A DNA stretch of 11,160 nt from NCBI GenBank assembly GCA_947176685.1, contig CAMWRL010000053.1, positions 1 to 11,160 on the forward strand. The letters are read 5' to 3'. The stretch's first letter is position 1. Every line of letters begins with the position of its first letter. This document shows positions 1-8,461 of the stretch, in pieces. A program made the position numbers and the translations under genes. Below the pieces are notes generated by a model that was not told the origin of the DNA, did not search any database, and saw nothing but the letters and a program-made list of their open reading frames with translations. This stretch comes from an uncultured Ruminococcus sp. (lineage in GTDB: Bacteria; Bacillota; Clostridia; Oscillospirales; Ruminococcaceae).

Positions 1-1350
1 CCAGACAACAATAACTCATCATCTTTTATTTATGAGAATAATTCCAGTCCGAAAAAACCTAAAAAACATACAGGACTTAAAGCTATAGCCTTTGTATTGT
101 CAATGGTAGTAGTCGGCGGCGGTTCAATACAGGTCTACAAATATATGAACGCCGACAAACTTGAAGTATCGGACTTCGGCAGCAGCGATTCAGAACCGTC
201 AAGAGCAGTGGTTCAGCAGAATCTTCCCGAAAGCTCGGTTTCTGCAACCTCCGAAAACAAGGACATTCCAAGCCTGATTGACATTGCGGCTCGTGCGGAC
301 GCTAAAACACTTCCGGATATAGTAGACACTATTATGCCGTCCGTTGTGGGAGTAGCTTCGACTTTTGAATATACACCGGATTACAGCAGTATGGGCTGGG
401 GATGGGGATTCGGTATACCTCAACAGCCTGAAACACAGGAACTCCCCGCAACCGGTACAGGCATTGTAATGTCCGATGACGGCTATATCATTACCAACGC
501 ACACGTTATTTATGACGACAGTACTGAATATCACTGCGGCGAAGCTATTGAAGTCTCGGTTGTCTTCAGTGATGAAACCGAACACGATGCTAAAATTATC
601 GCCTATGATACTGAAACGGATTTGGCAGTACTGAAAGTCAACGAAACCGGACTTACTCCGGCACAATTCGGCAACAGCGAAGACCTGCGGGTAGGCGAAC
701 TTGTGATAGCTGTCGGAAATCCTCTGGGCTTTGAACTTTTCGGCTCGGTAACAAGCGGTATTGTTTCCGCCAAAAACAGGAAAATCGACATAAACGAAAA
801 AAGCATGACGCTTATCCAGACGGACGCTGCTATAAATTCCGGTAACTCCGGAGGTCCTTTGCTGAACAGTTCAGGACAGGTAATTGGTATAAACTCCGCT
901 AAAATGTCATCAAGCTACGGCTCGGCAAGCGTTGAAGGTCTTGGCTTTGCAATACCGATTAATGAAGCCAAAATTATTATTGATGACCTTATAAATTACA
1001 AGTACGTCAAGGGCAGACCGCAGATTGGTATTACAACAGTTGATGTTACTGAATCCGTATCACGTTATTATGACATTCCGCTGGGCGTGTACGTTCAAAG
1101 TGTTCAGGAGGGCGGCGCAGCAGACCTTGCCGGAATCCAGAAAGGCGATGTTATTATAGACGCTGACGGTGAAGCCGTTACGAATGCCAAAGAACTCAAT
1201 GACATAAAAAACAAACACAAAGCCGGTGAAACTTTTACTCTTACAATTACAAGAGCTGGCGAGGATATAAAAATTGAACTCATTCTGCACGAAGCCAACG
1301 CCGATAAAAATACGCCTTTCGATGACGAAACAAGCGTTAATGATAACTGA
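1..1350 (+). CDS. htrA: HtrA/DegP-family membrane-anchored serine protease (5' end outside window)
   Basis: Frame 1 is open from base 1, so the gene starts upstream; 449 residues are visible. The TTG at 97 and ATG at 103 lie inside the membrane segment and are not credible starts. Order of parts: a polar, Asn/Ser-rich cytoplasmic tail ending in a basic stretch (KKPKKHTG), one hydrophobic helix (about bases 73-135), an acidic/Ser-rich spacer, a trypsin-like domain, and one C-terminal PDZ domain (about 1010-1290). The catalytic triad is complete: His in TNAHV (502-504), Asp in TDLAVL (619-621), Ser in GNSGGP (847-849). This is the usual Gram-positive HtrA plan: an extracytoplasmic quality-control protease and chaperone tethered to the membrane. 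A Gly/Trp-rich insert (about 385-415) precedes the protease core. The short C-terminal tail after the PDZ is polar and acidic. Regulation cannot be seen because the promoter is outside the window. The family call is certain; the exact paralogue is not. Confidence 0.95.
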   Translation, partial: PDNNNSSSFIYENNSSPKKPKKHTGLKAIAFVLSMVVVGGGSIQVYKYMNADKLEVSDFGSSDSEPSRAVVQQNLPESSVSATSENKDIPSLIDIAARADAKTLPDIVDTIMPSVVGVASTFEYTPDYSSMGWGWGFGIPQQPETQELPATGTGIVMSDDGYIITNAHVIYDDSTEYHCGEAIEVSVVFSDETEHDAKIIAYDTETDLAVLKVNETGLTPAQFGNSEDLRVGELVIAVGNPLGFELFGSVTSGIVSAKNRKIDINEKSMTLIQTDAAINSGNSGGPLLNSSGQVIGINSAKMSSSYGSASVEGLGFAIPINEAKIIIDDLINYKYVKGRPQIGITTVDVTESVSRYYDIPLGVYVQSVQEGGAADLAGIQKGDVIIDADGEAVTNAKELNDIKNKHKAGETFTLTITRAGEDIKIELILHEANADKNTPFDDETSVNDN

Positions 1351-1390
1351 TTATCCTATATTATTATAATTTCTCTTTCTCCTTATTCTT

Positions 1391-1430
1391 ATTAAAGCCG
1401 TTCCATTTCCGGAACGGCTTTAATTATTTT
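1391..1430. terminator. Intrinsic terminator between convergent htrA and addA
   Basis: A perfect 14-bp stem pairs ATTAAAGCCGTTCC (1391-1404) with GGAACGGCTTTAAT (1411-1424) around a 6-nt ATTTCC loop. On the plus strand it is followed by TATTTTTATATTT, a good U-rich tract, so it should stop htrA transcription. Read on the minus strand the same stem lies just past the addA stop, but what follows is AAGAATAAGG, a poor U-tract. Termination of addA is therefore probably weaker. The plus-strand U-tract runs into the addA stop codon (1430-1432). Confidence 0.85.
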
Positions 1431-4400
1431 TATATTTCTACCGGAATCGCTTTCTCCATTTCGATTGAGTAAAGATATGCCGATTTTACGTGTTTTCCGG
1501 TGGTAAGTTCTATAGCCGATTTGTAAAGCTGTATCTGCATTCTGTAACGTTCGGCAAGACGTTTTTCGGACACTCCCCTGTCCGACTTATAGTCAACTAT
1601 AACCAGTCCGTCATCTTCCTCAAACATCAGGTCAATGATACCTTTTATCATACCGTCGGACTTCCGGAACTTTTCCATTATACCGTTTCCAAGCGCAAGC
1701 TCCGATATTGCAACCATAAATTTCCGTTCACGCCATACATTCAGGGACTTTTCAATACGCTTATACAGTGCGCTTTCAAAAAATGCCGTTATTTTTTTCG
1801 GAACTATACTTTCAGCCTGCACGGAACTTATATAACCCATACTTACAATACGGTCGATTTCGTCTGACGGATTGTCCATAGCTTTGCCGAAGTCGCAGTA
1901 CTGGAAAAATGTATGTATTGCCGTACCACGTTCTGCACCTGTAAGTCCGCTGTCCTCCGACATAAACGCCGGACGTTTCAGTTTAAAATCAAAGCGTTCG
2001 TCTTCTTTGAACTTCCTCGTAATTTGTGTAACGCTGAGTTTTGCCGGAATTTCGGAAAGACTTTTATCATAATCATTGTATATTATACTGCTTATTCTTC
2101 TGCATATAGAATCGTCTGCTTCAACCTGTTTGCAAACTGCCTTTTCACTAACTTCCTGCTCCGTCACTTTGTCGCAGAACTCGTACTCAAAAATCCTGTT
2201 ATTACAGGAAACAGGTATGCTGTCCGAACAAAGGTCAAAATGTTCCGCAATCTCCTCAAAGTCTGCGTGCTTCATAAGACATAGCCATATCCATTCGCTG
2301 AACATATTCACATCATATACCATATCTGTTATATCGCCGCTGAATCTATATTTTTCTGTAAGCTGTCTGACTGATTCAAGTATCCCGTCACTGAACTTGA
2401 TGTTTATAAAAAGTTTCTGTTTTGCCCTTGTCATACCTACATACATAAGGCGCATTGCTTCACTTCGTGTATCGTTCTTGCCCTCGTCAATAAGCATTTT
2501 ACGCTGGAAAGTCCTGCATTTACGTACATTTACACGGTCATACAGCATATATCCAACTCTGCCGTCCTGAGAACACATAACGGATTTATGGTCATATTTG
2601 AAATTCACATTGTTCTCAGCCATAAACACAAACGTAAATTCCAGACCCTTTGAACCGTGAAGCGTCATTATTGAAACGTAGTCTCCGGAAGATACTGAAA
2701 CTTTTCCTTGTTTGTAGTCATCGTTTTCAAGAACTCTGTCAATGTGTCTCAGGAAACCGTTAAGACCGCCTGCCCCTTCAACTGAAGCGGTATTTTCATA
2801 GTTTTTGGCATGCTGTATGAGTGTGCGGAGATTGGCACGTTTCTTTTCGCCGTCATTGTAAAGCTGCATTACGGAAATAAAATCAGTAGTATCATAGATT
2901 TTTCCTATAAGCTCCCCGACAGTCATAGTTACCGAATCAAGCCGGAAACTTTCAAGTGATTCAAGGAACTGTGCGCATCTTTCAGACAGTGAAATGTCAG
3001 ATATATCATATTCTCCACTGACTATTCCGCACATAATCACAAACAGCGGTTTTTCCCTGTCAAGAGACTTTATAAAGGCTATATCCTGTATTCCGAACAT
3101 ATACATCGGCGAAGTCATTACTGCCGTCATCGAAACGTCAATAAGCGGATTGCTTATAATTCTGAGCAGGTCAATAAGCACGGCAATTTCACGGGATTCA
3201 AGATAGCCCGTATCTTCATGACCCTTTGCCGGAATGCCTAATTTTTCGAGTTCGTCAGCATACTTATTTATCATATCATTGTTACGCACAAGTATACAGA
3301 AATCCGATGGTGTGCATTTACGCTTTCCGCCGTTTTCCGTAAGTACTTCCGTACCGTCCCGAAGCATTGATGCAATTTTCCTTGCAGTGAAAATCGCTTC
3401 CGGATTAGGCTTTTCCCTGATATTCCTCTTTCTTATCAAAGCAGACTGTTTGTCTTCCTTGTCATCACTTTCATTGTCACTGCTCTGGTCTCTGATAAAC
3501 GATATATGTGTAAGTCTGCCCGAATCCTTACCGCCGGAATAAGCCTTTGCCCCGAAATTAAGCATTTCATTTTCATTATAATCAATATCGCCGCATTTTT
3601 CGGACATTATATTACTGAAAATATAATTGACAAAATCTATAACTTCCGGCGAACTCCTGAAATTCTGGTTCAGGAAAATTTTCTTGTTCGGAAAATCGCT
3701 GTCTTTGTTATATTGTTCGGAGTATTTCAGGGTAGATATAAAGTTTCTGGGGTTGGCAAGTCTGAAACGATATATTGACTGTTTAACGTCACCAACAAGG
3801 AAAACGTTATTACCGTAAAGGGAATTTCCGTTTTCGTCAATGCGGTAGTTTTTTGAAATAAGCTTGAATATCATATCCTGTTTATTATTGGAGTCCTGAT
3901 ACTCGTCAATCATAATTATATCATAAAATTCTGCTGTTTTCCGTGCGGTTTCGGACTGCACTATATAACCGTTGCTGTCGGTTTCAGCAAGAAGCTCCAG
4001 TGCAAGGCGTTCGCCGTCATCAAAGCTTATCGCATTTTTAGCACATTTCCTTTCCCATACAATCGACTGGTATTTTCTCACCATTTCCGCAAGAATCTCT
4101 GTCACTTCTGCCGACAGTCTGTAGTAATATTCCGGTTCATCGTTCAGTTGGACTGTTTCTTTCACAAGTTCCTTGTACCTGTTGCGTTTGACCTTGTAAA
4201 TCTCCCTTATTTCGCTGTCGTAATCGGCTTTTCCGGTAACAACAAGATTCTTGAAAGTGGACGCTGTTTCTGTTTCGGCACTGTCCGGAATACGTCCCGA
4301 TAAAAATATATCATAATATTTTTTTATCTGAAAATATTCTTTTCCGGACTGCTCAAGGGATTTTATACATTGCGGATTGTCCGATTCTCCGCAAAACATA

Positions 4401-5098
4401 TCATCAACCATATCACGGCATTCTCCGGCAAGGTCATACGCCTGAGAAAGATTTTCCTTACACTTTTCAACAAGAGCCTTATAATATATTGATTCCGTGA
4501 AATCCTTTTTGTACTCGGCAACCGCAGTATCAAGCCATTTTTCACGGAATGCCACGGAGGAAAGGAATTTATCGGTTTCCGCAATAATTTCCGTCAGTCG
4601 CCTTATACTGTTATTACAGAAGTGGTCGTACATAAACGACAGTTTGTCATATTCGTTTTCGCTGTAATATTCTATAAGTTCGTCCATTGCCTGAGCTTTC
4701 AGAACTTTATCATCAGTTTCGTCCAGAATACCGAATCCCGAAGTTATCCCCTGCTCCGAAATATTGTCCCTTATGAGTTCAAAGCAGAACGAATTTATAG
4801 TGGAAATCCTTGCACTTTGCAGCAATATCTGCTGTTTGGCAAGATGAGTGTTTTCCGGATTTTCGTTGATAAGGTCACGGATTTTCCTGTCAAGACGTTT
4901 TTTAAGTTCAGCAGCTGCATCGTTGGTAAACGTTACAATAATCATTCTGTCAGCCCTTACCCCCGAATCGGGGTCGGCGATAAGCTGGGTAAGTCTTTCT
5001 GTTAAAACTGCTGTTTTACCGCTTCCAGCTGCCGCCGACACTATAACAGAAGAATTTCTCGCATCAATCGCGTTACCCTGACTGGTAGTCCAATCCAT
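1430..5098 (-). CDS. addA: ATP-dependent helicase/nuclease subunit A (AddA)
   Basis: This 1222-residue UvrD-like superfamily 1A helicase has a C-terminal PD-(D/E)XK nuclease domain, the usual AddA length. AddA is the 3'-5' motor and one of the two nucleases of AddAB, which processes double-strand DNA ends in the cytoplasm for RecA loading. All helicase motifs are visible: N-terminal Q motif, Walker A AAGSGKT (residues 23-29), DEYQD motif II (398-402), VGDVKQSIYRF motif III (435-445), NFR motif IV (479-481), TLHGSKGLEF motif V (812-821) and YVGMTRAK motif VI (886-893). The nuclease has GIID (Asp about 1156) and VDYKSDR (DYK 1169-1171), so it looks active. The ATG at 5098 is 1 nt after the addB stop and has an AAGGAGG ribosome site 9 nt upstream inside addB, so the two are translated from one mRNA. 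I see no frameshift or missing motif. Confidence 0.98.
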   Translation of the reverse strand: MDWTTSQGNAIDARNSSVIVSAAAGSGKTAVLTERLTQLIADPDSGVRADRMIIVTFTNDAAAELKKRLDRKIRDLINENPENTHLAKQQILLQSARISTINSFCFELIRDNISEQGITSGFGILDETDDKVLKAQAMDELIEYYSENEYDKLSFMYDHFCNNSIRRLTEIIAETDKFLSSVAFREKWLDTAVAEYKKDFTESIYYKALVEKCKENLSQAYDLAGECRDMVDDMFCGESDNPQCIKSLEQSGKEYFQIKKYYDIFLSGRIPDSAETETASTFKNLVVTGKADYDSEIREIYKVKRNRYKELVKETVQLNDEPEYYYRLSAEVTEILAEMVRKYQSIVWERKCAKNAISFDDGERLALELLAETDSNGYIVQSETARKTAEFYDIIMIDEYQDSNNKQDMIFKLISKNYRIDENGNSLYGNNVFLVGDVKQSIYRFRLANPRNFISTLKYSEQYNKDSDFPNKKIFLNQNFRSSPEVIDFVNYIFSNIMSEKCGDIDYNENEMLNFGAKAYSGGKDSGRLTHISFIRDQSSDNESDDKEDKQSALIRKRNIREKPNPEAIFTARKIASMLRDGTEVLTENGGKRKCTPSDFCILVRNNDMINKYADELEKLGIPAKGHEDTGYLESREIAVLIDLLRIISNPLIDVSMTAVMTSPMYMFGIQDIAFIKSLDREKPLFVIMCGIVSGEYDISDISLSERCAQFLESLESFRLDSVTMTVGELIGKIYDTTDFISVMQLYNDGEKKRANLRTLIQHAKNYENTASVEGAGGLNGFLRHIDRVLENDDYKQGKVSVSSGDYVSIMTLHGSKGLEFTFVFMAENNVNFKYDHKSVMCSQDGRVGYMLYDRVNVRKCRTFQRKMLIDEGKNDTRSEAMRLMYVGMTRAKQKLFINIKFSDGILESVRQLTEKYRFSGDITDMVYDVNMFSEWIWLCLMKHADFEEIAEHFDLCSDSIPVSCNNRIFEYEFCDKVTEQEVSEKAVCKQVEADDSICRRISSIIYNDYDKSLSEIPAKLSVTQITRKFKEDERFDFKLKRPAFMSEDSGLTGAERGTAIHTFFQYCDFGKAMDNPSDEIDRIVSMGYISSVQAESIVPKKITAFFESALYKRIEKSLNVWRERKFMVAISELALGNGIMEKFRKSDGMIKGIIDLMFEEDDGLVIVDYKSDRGVSEKRLAERYRMQIQLYKSAIELTTGKHVKSAYLYSIEMEKAIPVEI

Positions 5099-5099
5099 T

Positions 5100-8000
5100 T
5101 TAGTTTTCCTCCTTTTTCTCCAGACGCTGACTCATTATTTCCCTGACTTCTTCAACAGTTTTCTTGTCCGGTGTGCGGTATCTTGTCAGCATTGAGTTGT
5201 CGCATATATTGATGTAGTTACAGTAATCGCATGGTGCTGATTTGCCTATACACTGAGGTACAGCCTCAACGTTTCCTGACAGAAGCGATTCTGCCATTTC
5301 CCTTAACCTGCCGTATATGTAATCTTTCAGCCATTCCATACCGTCATAAGTTATGCAGGTACTATATTTGCTGATACCATCCTTTGTTGCCGTTACCGGT
5401 ATAAACTTTCCCTTTATACCGTACTCCATAGCGTCAAGGACTTTGCGCCGTCCCAGAACAAGCCCCGTTGATTTAAGAGCCGAATTAATATTTTCCTGAT
5501 TATCGTCCGGATAAATCGGAGAATATAACACTCCGGCAGGTATGCAGTCATTGAATATACCGTTTTCAGCGGTTGAGGAAAAAAGATACAGCAGCATCTG
5601 TAAATTGATACCGCCTGCAAGATTTTCCGGATTTATTAATTTCTTACTGCTTTTGTAGTCAATAATCCTGAGATATTTTTTGTCGCCTATTGAACAGGTG
5701 TCTGCACGGTCGATTTTTCCGCCGAAACGGAGTTTATAGCCGTCCCCGAACTCCAGAACGAGGGAATATTTCTTTTCAATCTCAACTTCAAACGCTACAG
5801 GCGTGAAGCTTGTCACCATAAATTCCTGCTGAAGATGCATAAACACTATCAGAAGACCTTCAACAAGTTTTCTGAACATAAATTCAAAACCCGCACCCTT
5901 GCAGAAATCTCCTGCAAGTTTTTCTTTACGATATTTTTCCGCACAATCCTCTATACGTTCTCTGAGTTCTTCCGGAGTCATATTTATAAACGTCTGTTTG
6001 TCAGTATTTTTCAGAACGCCCGAAAAACATTCATGTATCATATCTCCGGAAATTCTGTTGTCAAGTTCGATTTTTTCACGTTTGCGGATATTCAGAAAAT
6101 TCTCGCAGAAATACTTGAAATGACATTTGCTGTATTCCTCAATACCCGTTGCCGAAAGTCCCAACGGTTCAAATGATTTGAGATTCTTCATAACGTCCGT
6201 ACTGACGGTGAAGTCCTGACGGTGTTCGGAACGCCTTGTTACATATTCAATACGTCTTCGGTAATCGGGTTCATTCATAAGAATCTTTCTGATTGAGGAC
6301 GTATATACATTATTGTCGTTTACATTCTGCATATAGTGGTAAAACGCTGAATGAAGCGTTACTGCGTAGTAGTCAAGCGGAATATTGTCTCTTGTCAGAA
6401 GAATGTCATCATTGCCGAACATACTGATTATATTGTCAACTACAGGTGCAGGATACTTGCTGTTGCCGGACAGGTCGGACAACGGATATGTTATGAAAAG
6501 CTTTTCAGAAGCCGATGACAGTGCTTTATATACGACAAGTCTTTCGGAAGCGATTATATCCGAAAGCGAACGGGATATTTCAATACCGTTCTGGGAAAGC
6601 TTCTGTTTGTCCGCTTCCGAAAAAATCCCATGCATACTGACCTGATTAGGAAAATCTCCGTCATTCGCACCAATCGCAAAGACTATCTTAGGCGCAGAAA
6701 GCCTTGCGGTACGTGCAGAAGCCGCTGTTACTGAATCAAGTGTCTGCGGCGGTACGGAATATTCAAGTTTGCCAATCATTGACCTGATAATGCGTGACAT
6801 TTCTGAAAATGATATGACCTTATCACCAAGAGTTGCCGCCACACTGTCCAGAATGTCCATTAAACAAGCCCATAATCTTTTAAGTTCAGCGGCTTCATAG
6901 TCACGGTCAAGCCTAATCAGCTGCCCCATAATACGTCCTATACTTGTTTCGGCACTGCATTCCGCAAGATATTCATAAAGCATTCTGCAAACATCGGCAG
7001 AGGTGTTTTTTTCGGAAAGCTTTTTCTTCAGGCTGACAAGCGGATTTATTACAGACTGCCTTATGTTTTCCAGAAGTTCCAGATTATCGTCTTCCGCCGT
7101 GAAAGGTTCATTCCAGCTGTTTCCGTCAACGTTCCATTTGTAGCAGTAATTCTCAAAAAGCGCAGTATCAGTCAGCGATATATCAAGTATTCCGCACTTC
7201 ATAAATCGGAATATATATTCAGACCTTAATTTTTTTGCCGTAAGCAGGTCAAGCAACGATGTGAAAAACACCATTACAGAAGTATGCATTACAGGCTTTG
7301 CGATACTCAGAAAATAAGGTATTCCGCACCTGTCGAAATTCTCTCTCAGAACGTCCGCATAATCTTCAATTTTGTTGGATATTACCGCAAAGTCACGGTA
7401 TTTCAAGTCAGGATTATCACATAAAAGATGTTTTATAGTTGCGCATACGTATTCAACTTCACTGTAAATATCCTTTGCTTCAAATATTCTTATGTTGTCA
7501 GGTGTCGGGGCGTTGTCTGGACTGTAACGGACGTTGCGCATTATATGCGTACTGAGATATTCCAAATCAGCTCCGGCAAAACGCAGACTTTTACCGCACT
7601 TTACGTTACGGAAGTCAACGTGAAGTTCTTCACATATTCCTGCTATTGTACGGTAAGTATTGTTTACAGTATCAAACAGCGTATATTCTCCGGCGTTTAC
7701 ATCATCTGTACGGAGCGTTATATAAACGTTTTCAGCAGATGAAACCATAACTTTGAGCATTTCCAGCTGGTCGCCGTTGAAGCTCTCAAACTCATCTATA
7801 TAGACGTTCATTTCCTTGAAAAAGCTTTCACGGTTGGCAATTACTGCGGATTCTATAATATTCTCAAGGTTGTCCTTGAAACCGTATTCACGCATAAGTC
7901 TGTCATATTCAAGGTATATTCCTGCAATGTCATTTGTCTTGTCCATAAGACGCTTGTCAAGAAATACAGACTTTTCTGTAAGCATCTGCGGCGTTATCCC

Positions 8001-8393
8001 CGAACGCTTCATATCATTTATGAGGTCAAGGACTTCTTCCGCAAAACCGTTATAAGAACTTTGTCTGCGGAAGTAATTAAGCATATCGGGGTTGCTCTGA
8101 GCGCAGGATATTGCCTGATATACAATAATCATCCTTGCGTAATCGTCTGCATATTCACCGTTTCTGTTTGGTTCGCCGTAAATCTGGAAAAGCTGTCGGG
8201 CAAGTCCCGTGAAAGTCAGCGACAAAAGTGAATTGAATTTTTCAGCACCAAGAAAAAAGTACAGTTTTTTGTCAAACTCATATGAAAATTGTTCAGGTAC
8301 AATTATAATCTGTTTACCGGTACAGCTTTTGATTCTGTCAAACATAAGCGTGGTTTTGCCGCTGCCTGACTGTCCGGTGATAAATTCTACCAT
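5100..8393 (-). CDS. addB: ATP-dependent helicase/nuclease subunit B (AddB)
   Basis: AddB is the partner of AddA: a helicase-like scaffold that in characterised enzymes recognises Chi, plus a second RecB-type nuclease that cuts the other strand. The chosen start (8393) gives 1097 residues beginning MVEFITGQSGSGKTTL, with Walker A at residues 7-14, and has a purine-rich ribosome site 7 nt upstream. The frame stays open to an ATG at 8483, but that would overlap the upstream lysozyme gene. The nuclease motif IIDYKSS has its DYK at 912-914. Four cysteines match the iron-sulfur staple of Bacillus AddB: C757 (SKCHFKYF) and C1055, C1058, C1064 in CDYCNYINIC, with identical C-x2-C-x5-C spacing. The 4Fe-4S cluster that holds the nuclease domain together is therefore probably present. 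Most downstream helicase motifs are not obvious, as expected for AddB. It is the first gene of the addB-addA operon. Confidence 0.97.
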   Translation of the reverse strand: MVEFITGQSGSGKTTLMFDRIKSCTGKQIIIVPEQFSYEFDKKLYFFLGAEKFNSLLSLTFTGLARQLFQIYGEPNRNGEYADDYARMIIVYQAISCAQSNPDMLNYFRRQSSYNGFAEEVLDLINDMKRSGITPQMLTEKSVFLDKRLMDKTNDIAGIYLEYDRLMREYGFKDNLENIIESAVIANRESFFKEMNVYIDEFESFNGDQLEMLKVMVSSAENVYITLRTDDVNAGEYTLFDTVNNTYRTIAGICEELHVDFRNVKCGKSLRFAGADLEYLSTHIMRNVRYSPDNAPTPDNIRIFEAKDIYSEVEYVCATIKHLLCDNPDLKYRDFAVISNKIEDYADVLRENFDRCGIPYFLSIAKPVMHTSVMVFFTSLLDLLTAKKLRSEYIFRFMKCGILDISLTDTALFENYCYKWNVDGNSWNEPFTAEDDNLELLENIRQSVINPLVSLKKKLSEKNTSADVCRMLYEYLAECSAETSIGRIMGQLIRLDRDYEAAELKRLWACLMDILDSVAATLGDKVISFSEMSRIIRSMIGKLEYSVPPQTLDSVTAASARTARLSAPKIVFAIGANDGDFPNQVSMHGIFSEADKQKLSQNGIEISRSLSDIIASERLVVYKALSSASEKLFITYPLSDLSGNSKYPAPVVDNIISMFGNDDILLTRDNIPLDYYAVTLHSAFYHYMQNVNDNNVYTSSIRKILMNEPDYRRRIEYVTRRSEHRQDFTVSTDVMKNLKSFEPLGLSATGIEEYSKCHFKYFCENFLNIRKREKIELDNRISGDMIHECFSGVLKNTDKQTFINMTPEELRERIEDCAEKYRKEKLAGDFCKGAGFEFMFRKLVEGLLIVFMHLQQEFMVTSFTPVAFEVEIEKKYSLVLEFGDGYKLRFGGKIDRADTCSIGDKKYLRIIDYKSSKKLINPENLAGGINLQMLLYLFSSTAENGIFNDCIPAGVLYSPIYPDDNQENINSALKSTGLVLGRRKVLDAMEYGIKGKFIPVTATKDGISKYSTCITYDGMEWLKDYIYGRLREMAESLLSGNVEAVPQCIGKSAPCDYCNYINICDNSMLTRYRTPDKKTVEEVREIMSQRLEKKEEN
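5108..5114 (-). promoter_or_regulatory. Ribosome binding site of addA
   Basis: AAGGAGG, a full match to the 16S anti-Shine-Dalgarno core, lies 9 nt before the addA ATG and entirely within the last codons of addB. It fixes the addA start and points to coupled synthesis of the two subunits. Confidence 0.9.
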
Positions 8394-8400
8394 AAAAAAA

Positions 8401-8409
8401 TCCCCCTCT
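8401..8409 (-). promoter_or_regulatory. Ribosome binding site of addB with G5/T7 tracts
   Basis: The minus strand reads AGAGGGGGA, then seven T residues, then ATG at 8393. The purine block is at good spacing and is the reason for preferring this start over the ATGs at 8483 and 8423. The G5 and T7 runs make the ribosome-site-to-start spacing a potential slippage target; this is only inferred. Confidence 0.75.
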
Positions 8410-8414
8410 GATAA

Positions 8415-8451
8415 AATATGCATACCGCTTGTATTAAACGATATGCATACT
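8415..8451 (-). terminator. RNA hairpin between lysozyme gene and addB: weak terminator or attenuator
   Basis: On the minus-strand transcript the arm TATGCATATCGTTT (8449-8436) pairs with AAGCGGTATGCATA (8430-8417) around an AATAC loop, 14 bp with two G-U wobbles. It can extend by one more G-U and one A-U pair. The wobbles become A-C mismatches on the plus strand, so the structure is specific to minus-strand RNA. It starts 12 nt after the lysozyme stop and is followed by UUUUAU, a short U-tract. That fits a modest intrinsic terminator for the lysozyme gene. Only 23 nt separate it from the addB ATG. Confidence 0.65.
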
Positions 8452-8461
8452 ATATTATTAT

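Noticed and set aside
97..105. TTG at 97 or ATG at 103 as start of the HtrA gene
   Set aside because: The frame continues open to base 1 with the basic tail and first part of the membrane helix, the normal HtrA N-terminus. The real start is outside the window.
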